DNA of 37,624 nt, from positions 1 through 37,624 of the forward strand of contig CAINOE010000093.1 of the NCBI GenBank assembly GCA_903851415.1, in the 5' to 3' direction. This stretch comes from an uncultured Rhodopila sp. (lineage in GTDB: Bacteria; Pseudomonadota; Alphaproteobacteria; Acetobacterales; Acetobacteraceae). Within the stretch, counting starts at the first letter, position 1. Each line of letters opens with the position of its first letter. The position numbers were made by a program, and so were the translations under genes. This document shows, in pieces, positions 16,013 to 24,292 of this stretch. The notes beneath the pieces are model-generated. The model was not told the DNA's origin. It saw only the letters and a program-made list of their open reading frames with translations, and made no database searches.

Positions 16013-16413
16013 TCCTTCAAAATCAGCGAGCGAAGGACGTCATCGCTCTCCAATCGATACCCGTGATAGCCGTCGCTGCCAATCTTGGCCGCATAAACTT
16101 CTCCGCCAGCATCGACAGACCAGATGTATTTCGGCTTTCCGCCATCCGGGAAGTCGCTAAAGAGCCCACGCAGCGCGCCTTACATGAGGAGTTCCGAGGC
16201 TTCGGCTTTCAGGATGACCCGCTTGCCATCGCACAGCGATTTCCACGGGCGAGGATTGACCGGAGGGTGAAAGCCGTAATCAGCCGGGTGCTTCTTACGG
16301 ACGGCACTGCCAACATAGTGCGCCTCAAGCGCCAGCGTCTGACGCCCTGGCAAATCCAGGCGTGCCGACGATGCCAGCCGGCGCTTCGGATCGCGGCTTT
16401 GCCGAGGTTTCAT
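15985..16413 (-). pseudogene. small conserved-looking gene with an internal TAA, partner of the ImmA/IrrE-like gene
   Basis: From ATG 16413 the frame reads MKPRQSRDPKRRLASSARLD, YVGSAVRKKHPADYGFHPP and VNPRPWKSLCDGKRVILKAE, then meets TAA at 16180-16182. Beyond it the same frame stays open for 64 more codons with equally protein-like sequence: GLFSDFPDGGKPKYIWSVDA, EVYAAKIGSDGYHGYRLESD and DVLRSLILKEW, ending at a TGA (15985-15987) that overlaps the start of the 439-residue gene by 28 bases. I infer an ancestral protein of about 142 residues. The first half resembles small proteins I have seen beside ImmA/IrrE-type genes, but I cannot name a family. Stop suppression, recent inactivation or sequence error are all possible. 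Confidence 0.6.
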
Positions 16414-16525
16414 AACGCCTCCAACTCGGGATCGATGGCTATCATACCACCGCCACCCCGATCGAGAGTTAATCGCTCGCGTCGAATGCGACCGTGCCAA
16501 CGCGTCAAGCTGCCGACAGTTGGCT

Positions 16526-17524
16526 TCACCGCCGCGCCGCGGCCGCCGCGGCAACCTGCTTCAACGCCCGCAGCCGCCGCACCTCCACGAACTGCCACAC
16601 CAGCAAAATCGGCACGCCGACCACCAGATCGCGGGCCCGCCGCACCAACGACACGCCCAGCGACAGCTCCGCCGGCACGCCGAAGATCGCCCCCAGGCCG
16701 GCATACCCCGCCTCCTGCACCCCGGCATTGACCGGAACCAGGAACGTCACCGCCGCGGCCGCGGCAAGCAAAGCCTCGATCGCCATCGCATCGTCAAAAT
16801 CGATCGGCACGCCCAGCGCCTGGTAGGTGATCCAGCCCGCGACCCCGGTGCACAGCCAGCCAATCAGGTGCATGAAGAACCCCAGCGCCAGCTTCCCGGT
16901 ATGGCCATAGATCAGCCCGAGTTCCGCCTGGAAGATCGCCACCCGGTCCTCGGCATCGCCGAACCACCGTCCGGCAATCCGCCGCCCGAGGCGCGCGAAA
17001 ACCGGCACCGCGCCCTTCTGCGCCCAAACGAAGCCGAAGCACGCCAGCACGGCCAGTCCGATCCCCACCTCCAGCGGCACCGCCAGATGGGATGACGGCG
17101 CGCGCACAAGCAAAACGCCCAGCCCGATCATAACGAACGCGATCTGCGCCAGGAACTCCGCCGCGACGTCTACCGCGGTGGAGGCCGCGGCAGTGGGCCA
17201 CGTCACCCCGTGCAGCGTCACCGCGCGGGCGCCGAACACGAAGGCGCCGACCTGTGAGAATGGCAGGCAGTTGGCAGAGGCATCGCGCACCATGCGGCCC
17301 CAGACCATCACCCACGCGCGCCTAAGCGGTCGCCCGGGCGTGATCACGTCCCACGCAATGCCGAGGATGACGAAAATGATGATCTGCCAGAGACAGATCA
17401 CGGCGAACTGCGACCAGCCGACCCGGCTGACCGCGGAAACCACATTGTCGAAGCCGAAATAGGACACCAGCAGCGACGCGAGCAGCAGGCCGAGCCCGGC
17501 CAGGAGATAGGACAAACGCTTCAT
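16526..17524 (-). CDS. hpnL: HpnL-type hopanoid-associated membrane protein
   Basis: A multi-pass protein of 332 residues starting MKRLSYLLAGLGLLLASLLV; an in-frame ATG at 17578 would add 18 residues but has no ribosome-binding site, while AGAAG precedes the chosen start. It belongs to the flippase-like/lysylphosphatidylglycerol-synthase transmembrane superfamily: DASANCLPFSQVGAFVFGAR and VPVNAGVQEAGYAGLGAIFG are the two conserved re-entrant loop motifs. The subfamily found beside hopanoid genes is HpnL, and the divergent hpnABCD operon 290 bases away supports that. A role in moving or distributing hopanoids or their precursors is inferred and not established. About eight membrane helices are visible. 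Confidence 0.8.
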   Translation of the reverse strand: MKRLSYLLAGLGLLLASLLVSYFGFDNVVSAVSRVGWSQFAVICLWQIIIFVILGIAWDVITPGRPLRRAWVMVWGRMVRDASANCLPFSQVGAFVFGARAVTLHGVTWPTAAASTAVDVAAEFLAQIAFVMIGLGVLLVRAPSSHLAVPLEVGIGLAVLACFGFVWAQKGAVPVFARLGRRIAGRWFGDAEDRVAIFQAELGLIYGHTGKLALGFFMHLIGWLCTGVAGWITYQALGVPIDFDDAMAIEALLAAAAAVTFLVPVNAGVQEAGYAGLGAIFGVPAELSLGVSLVRRARDLVVGVPILLVWQFVEVRRLRALKQVAAAAAARR

Positions 17525-17814
17525 GATGCGCCGCTTCTGCCCGCGCCCGGCGGATCGGGCAAGGTTGCTGACGGTCATGGGAACGCCAGGACAGCAATCT
17601 TAACGGTGTTCGTGGCCAAAATCGGTCCGATGCAAAAATATGGCGCGCAGGAGCATCCGGGCTGGGAGATACCCCGGCAACGAGCAAACGCCATCGGCGG
17701 TTACGGGCCTGGCGCCGTCTCGGTCGCCCGGCGGTGCGCTGCCGCTTGTGTTCGGGTTTCCCTATCCGCCCCCCTTCGTCTATGCAGTCCGCCGCACTCG
17801 ATAACGGAGTAGAG

Positions 17815-18807
17815 ATGACCACCCTGGTCACTGGCGCGACCGGCTTCGTCGGTTCCGCCGTTGCCCGCGCCCTGGCCGCCCGTGGCCATGCGTTGCGCCT
17901 GCTGGCCCGCCCCTCAAGCGACCGCCGCAACCTCGCCGGGCTGGATGCGGAGGTCGTCACCGGCGACCTGACAGACCCCGACTCGCTGGTCCGGGCCGCC
18001 GCCGGCTGCCGCTACGTGTTCCATGTCGCCGCCGACTACCGCGTCTGGGTGCCCGATCCGGACGCCATGTTGCGCGCCAACGTGGATGGCGCCGTCGCGA
18101 TGGTGAAAGCCGCCGCCAGGGCCGGCGCCGAACGCATCATCCACTGCAGCTCCGTCGCCGCTCTCGGCCAGATCGGCGACGGCACCCCGGCCGACGAAAA
18201 CATCCCGGCGCATGAGGCGGATTTCGTCGGCGTCTACAAACGGTCGAAATACCTCGCCGAGCAGGCGGTGCTCGACCTCGCCCGGCGCGAGTCGCTGCCA
18301 GTCGTCGTCGTCAATCCCGCCGCCCCCGTCGGCCCGCGCGACATCAAGCCGACACCGACGGGCAAGATGATCCTGGATGCTGCGGCCGGACGCATGCCGG
18401 CCTATATCGATACCGGTCTCAACATCGTGCATGTGGACGATGTCGCCGAGGGCCACGTTCTCGCGATGGAAAAGGGCAGGGTTGGCGAGCGTTACGTGCT
18501 GGGCGGGGAGAACATGAAGCTGAAGGACATCCTGACCCTCGTCGCCGAGGTTGCGCACCGCCGGCCGCCCTCCATCCGGCTGCCGGAGGCGGCGCTCTGG
18601 CCGGTGGCTTTTGTCATGGAGAAGCTGGCCGACGCCACCGGCATCGCGCCGCTGATGACCCGCGACCATCTGAAGATGGCGCGGAAGAAGATGTTCTTCT
18701 CCTCGGCCAAGGCGGTGGCGGAGCTCGGCTACCGGCCGCGCCCGGTGCGCATCGCGGTGGAGGATGCCGTCGCGTGGTTCCGGCTGAACGGCATGCTGTC
18801 CGCATGA
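17815..18807 (+). CDS. hpnA: HpnA, hopanoid-associated sugar epimerase
   Basis: A 330-residue extended short-chain dehydrogenase. VTGATGFVGSAVARAL (5-20) is the NAD(P)-binding loop, HCSSVAALG (110-118) holds the catalytic serine, and YKRSK (141-145) the YxxxK pair. The phrases FHVAADYRVWVPDP and TGLNIVHVDDVAEGHVLAME are characteristic of the HpnA family, which is involved in hopanoid side-chain processing (ribosylhopane to adenosylhopane steps have been linked to hpn genes; HpnA itself is less well defined). The frame is open upstream, but the ATG at 17815 has GGAG six bases before it. Its stop overlaps the hpnB start (ATGA), opening a tightly coupled operon. Confidence 0.95.
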   Translation: MTTLVTGATGFVGSAVARALAARGHALRLLARPSSDRRNLAGLDAEVVTGDLTDPDSLVRAAAGCRYVFHVAADYRVWVPDPDAMLRANVDGAVAMVKAAARAGAERIIHCSSVAALGQIGDGTPADENIPAHEADFVGVYKRSKYLAEQAVLDLARRESLPVVVVNPAAPVGPRDIKPTPTGKMILDAAAGRMPAYIDTGLNIVHVDDVAEGHVLAMEKGRVGERYVLGGENMKLKDILTLVAEVAHRRPPSIRLPEAALWPVAFVMEKLADATGIAPLMTRDHLKMARKKMFFSSAKAVAELGYRPRPVRIAVEDAVAWFRLNGMLSA

Positions 18808-20120
18808 CCCTGCTGGCTGCCCTGTCGCTGTTGATCTGGATCTACCTGCTCGCCGCGCACGGACGGTTCTGGCAGTCCGGGCCGGTCCTGCCGTTGCGCA
18901 GGCCCGCCGCGACCCCGGCCGTCGCAATCGTCGTGCCCGCCCGCGACGAGGCGCCGGTCATCGCGGACAGCCTGCGGTCGCTGCTGGCGCAGGACTACAC
19001 CGGGCCGCTGCGGGTCATCCTGGTGGATGACGGCAGCACCGACGGCACCGGCGAGATCGCGCGGTCGCTCAACGTCCCGGGCGGCGGAGGAATGGATCGC
19101 GTTGGCGGCGGAACGGCTGCGCCCGCGACCGTAAATGTGTCATGGCCGGATTGGGTCCGGCCATCCACGACCGGCGGCCAGCCGGGCGACAAAATCGTGG
19201 ATGGCCGCCACAAAGCCGGCCATGAAACTTTGGGTCGCCACCCCGTGGGCAGCGCGGAATCGCCGGCCCCCGCCTCCCGCTCGCTCACCGTCATCGAAGC
19301 CGGCCCCCGTCCGCCTGGCTGGAGCGGCAAGCTGTGGGCCGTGTCCCGCGGCGTGGCCGAAGCGGGCGAGGTCGAACTCGTGCTGCTGACCGACGCCGAC
19401 ATCGTGCATGAACCGGCGCATCTGTCCGTGCTCGTTGCTCAGATAGAGCAGCACGATCTCGATCTGGTATCCGAAATGGTCGCGCTGGCCTGCGACAGCC
19501 CGGCCGAACGCGCGCTGGTGCCTGCTTTCGTATTTTTCTTTCAGCTTCTATATCCATTCTCCCGGGTGAACGATGGCTCGAACCGCACCGCCGCGGCGGC
19601 GGGAGGGACCATCCTGATCCGGCAGCGGGCCTTGCGTCGCATCGGCGGAGTGGACAGCGTGAGGGGTGCCTTGATCGATGACGTCGCCCTGGCGGCAGCG
19701 GTGAAGCAGGGTGGGCCGATCTGGCTCGGCCACTCCACGCTGGCGCGGTCGGTGCGGCCGTATCCGGGGTTCGCGGACATTTGGCGGATGGTCGCGCGCA
19801 CCGCCTATGTGCAGCTTCGCTACTCGCCCGCGCTGCTGGCCGCGACGACGGCGGGCATGGCGCTGACCTTCCTGGTTCCGCCTGCCGCCGCCCTGTCCGG
19901 TCACGGCGCGGCGCTCTGGTGCGGCCTCGCGGCGTGGATCATGCTGGCGGCATCGTATCTCCCGGCATTGCGCCGGTTCCGCCGCTCCGCTCTGTGGGCG
20001 CCGTTGCTGCCGCTGGTCGCCGGGTTCTATATGGCCGCGACCATCGGCTCGGCAGTGAACCACCATCTCGGCCGGGGAGTTGCCTGGAAGGGCCGCGACT
20101 ACCAGGGAACGACCGCATGA
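18804..20120 (+). CDS. hpnB: HpnB, hopene-associated glycosyltransferase, with an in-frame repeat insertion
   Basis: A family 2 glycosyltransferase of 438 residues: N-terminal membrane helix (LLAALSLLIWIYLLAAHG), AIVVPARDEAPVIADSL and VILVDDGSTDGTGEIA (nucleotide-sugar binding), LLTDADIVHEP (metal-binding DxD-like), GGTILIRQRALRRIGG, and several C-terminal helices ending NHHLGRGVAWKGRDY. Family members are about 380-390 residues. The excess sits between GEIARSL (about 84-89) and LTVIEAGPRPPGWSGKLWAV (161-180), which are normally almost adjacent; about residues 93-158 are extra, low-complexity and encoded partly by a copy of the window's palindromic repeat (19139-19225). The frame is kept, so the enzyme may still fold with an added surface loop. 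Both ends overlap neighbours by four bases. Confidence 0.93.
   Translation: MTLLAALSLLIWIYLLAAHGRFWQSGPVLPLRRPAATPAVAIVVPARDEAPVIADSLRSLLAQDYTGPLRVILVDDGSTDGTGEIARSLNVPGGGGMDRVGGGTAAPATVNVSWPDWVRPSTTGGQPGDKIVDGRHKAGHETLGRHPVGSAESPAPASRSLTVIEAGPRPPGWSGKLWAVSRGVAEAGEVELVLLTDADIVHEPAHLSVLVAQIEQHDLDLVSEMVALACDSPAERALVPAFVFFFQLLYPFSRVNDGSNRTAAAAGGTILIRQRALRRIGGVDSVRGALIDDVALAAAVKQGGPIWLGHSTLARSVRPYPGFADIWRMVARTAYVQLRYSPALLAATTAGMALTFLVPPAAALSGHGAALWCGLAAWIMLAASYLPALRRFRRSALWAPLLPLVAGFYMAATIGSAVNHHLGRGVAWKGRDYQGTTA
19139..19225. repeat. nested palindromic repeat inserted in frame within hpnB
   Basis: Two inverted arms: the left one begins GTCATGGCCGG and ends GGCCATCCACGA, the right one begins TCGTGGATGGCC and ends CCGGCCATGA. 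Outer ends match perfectly and the centres of the arms differ. Same family as the copies at 1484, 26912 and 35487, but located inside a coding sequence (about residues 112-141 of HpnB). Confidence 0.85.
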
Positions 20121-20959
20121 GCGACGCCGCACTCCTCAACGTCGAGACCTGGTCCGGCAAGGATCGGCAGGATGAGAATTTCCCCGTCGGCTCGCTGGCG
20201 ATCGCCCGGCAATATCGCGCGCCGATTCATTGCTTTTACCGCTTCGCCCGCAACGCCGACGACATCGCCGATTCTCCTGCGCTGTCCGCCCCGGACAAGA
20301 TCGTCCGGCTGAACGTGATGGAGGACGTGCTGCTCGGCCGCCGCGCAAACGGGTCCCCCAGCGCCCTGGCGCTGCGGGCCAGCCTGGCGGAGACCGGTGT
20401 CAGCCCGGTGCATGCGACCGAACTGCTGCGGGCCTTTCGCCAGGATGCCGTCAAGCTGCGTTACGCGACGATCGACGAACTCTACGATTACTGCCGCTAT
20501 TCCGCGGTGCCGGTCGGCCGCTACGTGCTGGACCTGCATGGGGAAAGCCACGAGGCTTACTCGCCGTCCGACGCCCTCTGCATCTCGTTGCAAATTCTGA
20601 ACCATCTGCAGGATTGCGGCAAGGACCTGGCGAACCTGGACCGCTGCTACCTGCCGCAGGCGCTGCTCGACCATTTCAATACCACGGTGGACGATTTGCG
20701 GCGGCCGGCCGAGACGCGGGGAATGCGGCGGGTGTTCATCACCTTGCTCGATCGGGTGGACCGTCTGAACCACGCCGCCGCCGAACTGCCGACGATCGTC
20801 CGCAACCGGCGGCTGCGGCTGGAGACCACGATCATCCATTGCCTCGCCAGACGATTGGCGCGGCGCCTTGCGCTGCAGGATCCGCTGGCCGGGCGGGTCA
20901 AGCTGACAAGATCCGATGCTATCCTGTCCGTGCTAACGTCCATACCGTCGCTGATATGA
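20117..20959 (+). CDS. hpnC: HpnC, hydroxysqualene synthase
   Basis: The 280-residue protein has the trans-prenyltransferase fold of squalene synthases. NFPVGSLAIARQYR and FYRFARNADDIADSP (40-54) give the first aspartate motif (D48/D49, D52); YDYCRYSAVPVGRYVLDLHG and NHLQDCGKDLANLDRCYLP (D166, D170) form the second. In the HpnCDE route HpnC converts presqualene diphosphate to hydroxysqualene. The start overlaps the hpnB stop and the stop overlaps hpnD, both as ATGA, so all four genes are likely translated together. Confidence 0.95.
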   Translation: MSDAALLNVETWSGKDRQDENFPVGSLAIARQYRAPIHCFYRFARNADDIADSPALSAPDKIVRLNVMEDVLLGRRANGSPSALALRASLAETGVSPVHATELLRAFRQDAVKLRYATIDELYDYCRYSAVPVGRYVLDLHGESHEAYSPSDALCISLQILNHLQDCGKDLANLDRCYLPQALLDHFNTTVDDLRRPAETRGMRRVFITLLDRVDRLNHAAAELPTIVRNRRLRLETTIIHCLARRLARRLALQDPLAGRVKLTRSDAILSVLTSIPSLI

Positions 20960-21813
20960 TCCGGACGCCGCTGGGTGCTGACAGGGCCGATATGGCGGCC
21001 GTGGAGCAGATCGTCCGTTCGGCCGGCACGTCGTTCTACCGCGGCATGCGCGTGCTCCCGGCCGATCGGCGGCATGCCATGTATGCGATCTATGCGTTCT
21101 GCCGGATCGTGGATGATATCGCCGACAACGACGGCAGCCTGGAAGAGAAGCGTCGCGCGCTTGCCGGCTGGCGAGAAACGATCGCCGAGCTCTACCTGGG
21201 CCGCAGCAGGGATGCGGTCACCCGCGTGCTCGCCCTGGCTATTCCGCGATTCCGGCTCCGGGCCGAGGATTTCATCGCCATCATCGACGGCATGCAGAGC
21301 GATGCCGAGACTGTCGTTGTCGCACCCGGCATGGCCGAGCTGGATCTGTACTGCGACCGGGTGGCCTCCGCCGTCGGGCGGCTGTCGGTGCGCGCCTTCG
21401 GCGACTCGTCGCCGGCCGCGGACCGGGTTGCTTTCGCGCTGGGGCGGGCGCTGCAACTGACCAACATCTTGCGCGACATCAAGGAAGATTCGGACCGTGG
21501 CCGGATCTACCTGCCGCTGGAGTATCTGAATGATGCCGGCGTAACCGCGGATCCGGCCTCGATCGCGACCGCGCCCGGGTTGCCGGCGGTGTGCGAACGG
21601 CTGGCGGCGCTGGCGCACGGCTATTTCCGGGACGCGTTCGCGGCGATGGATTTATGTGACCGTTCCGCGATGAAACCGGCGCGGCTGATGGGCGCGACCT
21701 ACGACTCGATCCTCTCGGCAGTGGAAAATCGGGGCTGGAAGCGGCTTGAGCAGCCGGTCAGACTGCCGAAGTGGCGAAAGTTGTGGCTGGCGTGCCGCTA
21801 CGGGCTGTTTTAG
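20956..21813 (+). CDS. hpnD: HpnD, presqualene diphosphate synthase
   Basis: A 285-residue prenyl-condensing enzyme. GTSFYRGMRVLP near the N-terminus, AIYAFCRIVDDIADNDG (44-60, D53/D54/D57) and LTNILRDIKEDSDRGRIYLP (168-187, D174, E177, D178) are the diagnostic motifs of the HpnD/phytoene-squalene synthase group. It joins two farnesyl diphosphates to presqualene diphosphate, the substrate of HpnC. It is the last gene of the hpnABCD block; hpnE, the flavin oxidase that finishes squalene synthesis and commonly follows, is not present here and must lie elsewhere or be replaced. Confidence 0.95.
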   Translation: MIRTPLGADRADMAAVEQIVRSAGTSFYRGMRVLPADRRHAMYAIYAFCRIVDDIADNDGSLEEKRRALAGWRETIAELYLGRSRDAVTRVLALAIPRFRLRAEDFIAIIDGMQSDAETVVVAPGMAELDLYCDRVASAVGRLSVRAFGDSSPAADRVAFALGRALQLTNILRDIKEDSDRGRIYLPLEYLNDAGVTADPASIATAPGLPAVCERLAALAHGYFRDAFAAMDLCDRSAMKPARLMGATYDSILSAVENRGWKRLEQPVRLPKWRKLWLACRYGLF

Positions 21814-21954
21814 GCCAAACATCACGCCTTCGCGCTTAATTTGGCTTGCGTTTTCGGCGCCTCGGGGCGCACAATCTTGTCAGTCGATTAGGGCAAAAAC
21901 CTCGACCCGACTGTCAATCCCTTCGCGCCATTCTCACCTTCGGAGCACACGCTC

Positions 21955-22170
21955 GTGACGACATCATACAAACGCCTGATTGCGGCGCTGGCATTTGTTC
22001 TGCCGGCCGCTGCCCTCGTTGCGTCGCCGGTCCTGGCTGCAAGCGACGCTGCAAACCCGACCGCCACCACCCCCAGCACCAGCAGCACGCATCACTCCCA
22101 CAAGTCCAGCACTCACAAGTCCTCCCACAAGAAGGCTCCGGCAGCCACCCCGGCGCCGACGGCCAGCTAG
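21955..22170 (+). CDS. small exported Ser/Lys/His-rich protein
   Basis: A 71-residue product with a clear signal peptide (LIAALAFVLPAAALVASPVLA, cut after residue 28). The mature part of about 43 residues is nearly all A, T, S, P, H and K, with HHSHKSSTHKSSHKKAP in the centre. This resembles the small basic, low-complexity periplasmic proteins common in alphaproteobacteria; the histidines might bind metal, but that is speculation. The GTG start has CGGAG ten bases upstream. The 141-base gap after hpnD suggests its own promoter. A palindromic repeat follows. Confidence 0.7.
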   Translation: MTTSYKRLIAALAFVLPAAALVASPVLAASDAANPTATTPSTSSTHHSHKSSTHKSSHKKAPAATPAPTAS

Positions 22171-22206
22171 TCCGGTCCGAGGGAGTTCGATTCTCGGTCG
22201 CTAACC

Positions 22207-22291
22207 CGTCATGGTGGGCAAAGGCCCGTCATTCAGGCCTGTCTTTAGTTGAGCACAAGGCGTGGATGCCGGCCTCCGCCGGCATGACGGG
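22207..22291. repeat. nested palindromic repeat (CGTCATGCC type)
   Basis: Begins CGTCATGGTGGGCAAAGG and ends GCCGGCCTCCGCCGGCATGACG. The right arm is a perfect GCCGGC-type hairpin; the left arm is degenerate. It fills the gap between the convergent small exported protein gene and the HyfI-like gene, where it could act as a bidirectional hairpin barrier. Confidence 0.7.
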
Positions 22292-22316
22292 ATAGTGTCC
22301 CCCGCAAAGTTTGTCT

Positions 22317-22808
22317 TTACGCGGCGTTGGCTTCCAGCAACGCTCTCAGTCCCGATAAAATCCGGGACGGCGAAGGCGGACAGCCGCTGATCGCCAGGTC
22401 CACCGGCACCGACAACCCCGTGCCGCCCAGGACCGCGTAACTTCCCTTGAACACGCCGCCATCCAGCGCGCAATCGCCGACCGCGACCACCCATTTCGGG
22501 TCCGGAGTGGCGTCCCAGGCCTGCTCCAGCGCCGTTTTCAGATTCCGGGTCAATGGTCCCGTCACCAGCAGGACGTCGGCATGCAGCGGGTTTTCCACGA
22601 ATCGCAGGCCGAATCGCTCAAGATCGTAGAAAACGTTACTCAGCGCGCGCAGCTCAAGCTCGCAGCCATTGCAGCTTCCGGTGTTGACGTGGCGGATCGC
22701 CAGGCTGCGGCCGAGCCGGATTCGCGCCGCCGCTTCCAGCCGGGCGGACAATGAGGCGATGGTGTCCGGATCGGCCGCCCCGTCCGCTTCCGCTGGCAGC
22801 GTGCCCAT
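22317..22808 (-). CDS. hyfI: HyfI/NuoB-like Fe-S subunit of a hydrogenase-4-type complex
   Basis: A 163-residue homologue of the small subunit of group 4 hydrogenases and of NuoB. HVNTGSCNGCELELRAL gives C46 and C49, AVGDCALDGGVF gives C113, and AISGCPPSPSRIL gives C143: the complete four-cysteine set for one [4Fe-4S] cluster. VLLVTGPLTRNLKTALEQAW is the typical strand-loop before the third cysteine. The subunit would pass electrons to or from the large subunit at the membrane. It is the last gene of a five-gene minus-strand operon; its ATG overlaps the stop of the HyfG-like gene by one base. The open frame extends upstream, but this start is set by the overlap. Confidence 0.88.
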   Translation of the reverse strand: MGTLPAEADGAADPDTIASLSARLEAAARIRLGRSLAIRHVNTGSCNGCELELRALSNVFYDLERFGLRFVENPLHADVLLVTGPLTRNLKTALEQAWDATPDPKWVVAVGDCALDGGVFKGSYAVLGGTGLSVPVDLAISGCPPSPSRILSGLRALLEANAA

Positions 22809-24292
22809 CACAGATCCATGCCCGAGGCGGGCAGGGCCAGGGATGTCCTGATGATATCCGCGTCCTCGGCCATCGCGCCGCTCAGCGCCGCCTCCGCCAG
22901 AGGCCAAAGCACCCAGCCGGGGTCGCGGGGGAAGGCGGCGGCGATCTGTCCGTGATCGATTCGCAGCCAGTGCCAGATGCCGCCGCGGCTCGATTCGGCG
23001 CAGCCGATTCCCTCGCCGCTGGTCTGCGGCAGCGACTCGGCAACGGGTCCCGCCGGCAGAGTGTCGAGGGCGCTGCCAATCAGGCGCAGGCTGTCTTCGA
23101 TTTCGTTGATGCGGACGGCCTGGCGCGCCGCCGAGTCGCCGGCGGTTTGCGGCACGTTTGCGGGGGGCAGGTGGCTGTAGGCCGGCATGAACGCCAGGCG
23201 CGAATCGAAGGCGCGCCCGGCGGCGCGGCCGGCGACCCCGCCGGCGGACGCCGCCGCATCGCCGCCGGTTCGCCCGAGGCCGCATAGCCGGGAGGCCAGG
23301 GCGGTTCCGTCGTGTTGCCGGCGGATCTCCGGCAGCCCGGCGGCGACATTGCCCAACGCACCCGCCAGCGCCTCGGCGCCACCGGCCGCGAGGTCCGCGG
23401 CTATGCCGCCGGGCACCACGCAGTCCATCATCAGCCGGTGCCCGAAGGCGGCCTGGCAGGCGCGCAGCAGGGTCTCCCGCAATACGCCGCAAGTTGCCGA
23501 TACCGGGCGGGAACCGGTCAGGCGTCCGATTTCGGCGATTGTGTCGAGGTGCACGGCGATGCGCTCGGTTTCCAGCATGATGACGCGCAGCCGCTGCGCC
23601 CGCGGCGGAGCGGGGACGTCCAGCGCGACCTCCGCCGCCGCGGCGAAGGCGATCGAGTGGGCAACGGTCGAGTCGGCCGACAGGCGGGCGGCAAACCGGG
23701 CGGCGGTGCGGGGCGATTTGCCGCGCATCAGGCTCAGCGTGCCTTTGTGGGTGAAGCCGAGCAGAGTTTCGGCGTGACGGATCGCCGGGCCGTCCAGGGT
23801 CAGCCGCAGATACGCCGCCTCCGCGATCAGGCCGGCAACGGGTCCCGCGGACAGGACCATGTGCCGATCCTGCTCGCCGAAATCGAGCAGGTCGGATTCA
23901 GGACGCGGCGGGGACGCGCGAGCGGCCATCGGCCAGGCGCAGGGCCAGGCGCCGTGGTCCAGCCAGGGCCGCAGGTTAACGGCGCCATGCGCCTTGTGGC
24001 CGAACAGGTCGTGGATCATCCGTTCATACAACGCGGCGTCCGGCAGCACCGGCGAAAGCGCCGGATAGGCCCCGCCCTCCACCGCGGTCGATACCGGCAG
24101 GGCTGCGCCCGCCTCCGGGTCGAGGAACAGCGCGTAGACGCGGTCCGCATCGGCCCAGTGCGCCAGCAGCACGCGGCACTCCGCGGCGGCGGCGCGCGCG
24201 GTATCGGCCCAGTCCGCCGTGCTCAGGTCATGCCGGAGCCACGGCTTGCAGGCTTCAGCCCTGACGGTCTCGATGATCCCGCTGTCGCTCAT
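22808..24292 (-). CDS. hyfG: HyfG/HycE (NuoC-NuoD fusion)-like large subunit without NiFe ligands
   Basis: A 494-residue protein. Residues 1-120 resemble the NuoC part (ERMIHDLFGHKAHG, VNLRPWLDHGAWP); the rest is NuoD/large-subunit-like, with ETLLGFTHKGTLSLM at 175-189 keeping the HxG motif. Catalytic hydrogenases have RxCGxC shortly after this and DPCxxC at the C-terminus. Here the first site reads ARLSADSTVAHS (202-213), with serines where the cysteines should be, and the C-terminus reads RTSLALPASGMDL with no cysteine. It therefore cannot bind a NiFe centre in the usual way, as in NuoD and in the so-called energy-converting hydrogenase-related complexes. Both ends overlap neighbours (four bases upstream, one downstream). 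The true catalytic role is unknown. Confidence 0.82.
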   Translation of the reverse strand: MSDSGIIETVRAEACKPWLRHDLSTADWADTARAAAAECRVLLAHWADADRVYALFLDPEAGAALPVSTAVEGGAYPALSPVLPDAALYERMIHDLFGHKAHGAVNLRPWLDHGAWPCAWPMAARASPPRPESDLLDFGEQDRHMVLSAGPVAGLIAEAAYLRLTLDGPAIRHAETLLGFTHKGTLSLMRGKSPRTAARFAARLSADSTVAHSIAFAAAAEVALDVPAPPRAQRLRVIMLETERIAVHLDTIAEIGRLTGSRPVSATCGVLRETLLRACQAAFGHRLMMDCVVPGGIAADLAAGGAEALAGALGNVAAGLPEIRRQHDGTALASRLCGLGRTGGDAAASAGGVAGRAAGRAFDSRLAFMPAYSHLPPANVPQTAGDSAARQAVRINEIEDSLRLIGSALDTLPAGPVAESLPQTSGEGIGCAESSRGGIWHWLRIDHGQIAAAFPRDPGWVLWPLAEAALSGAMAEDADIIRTSLALPASGMDL

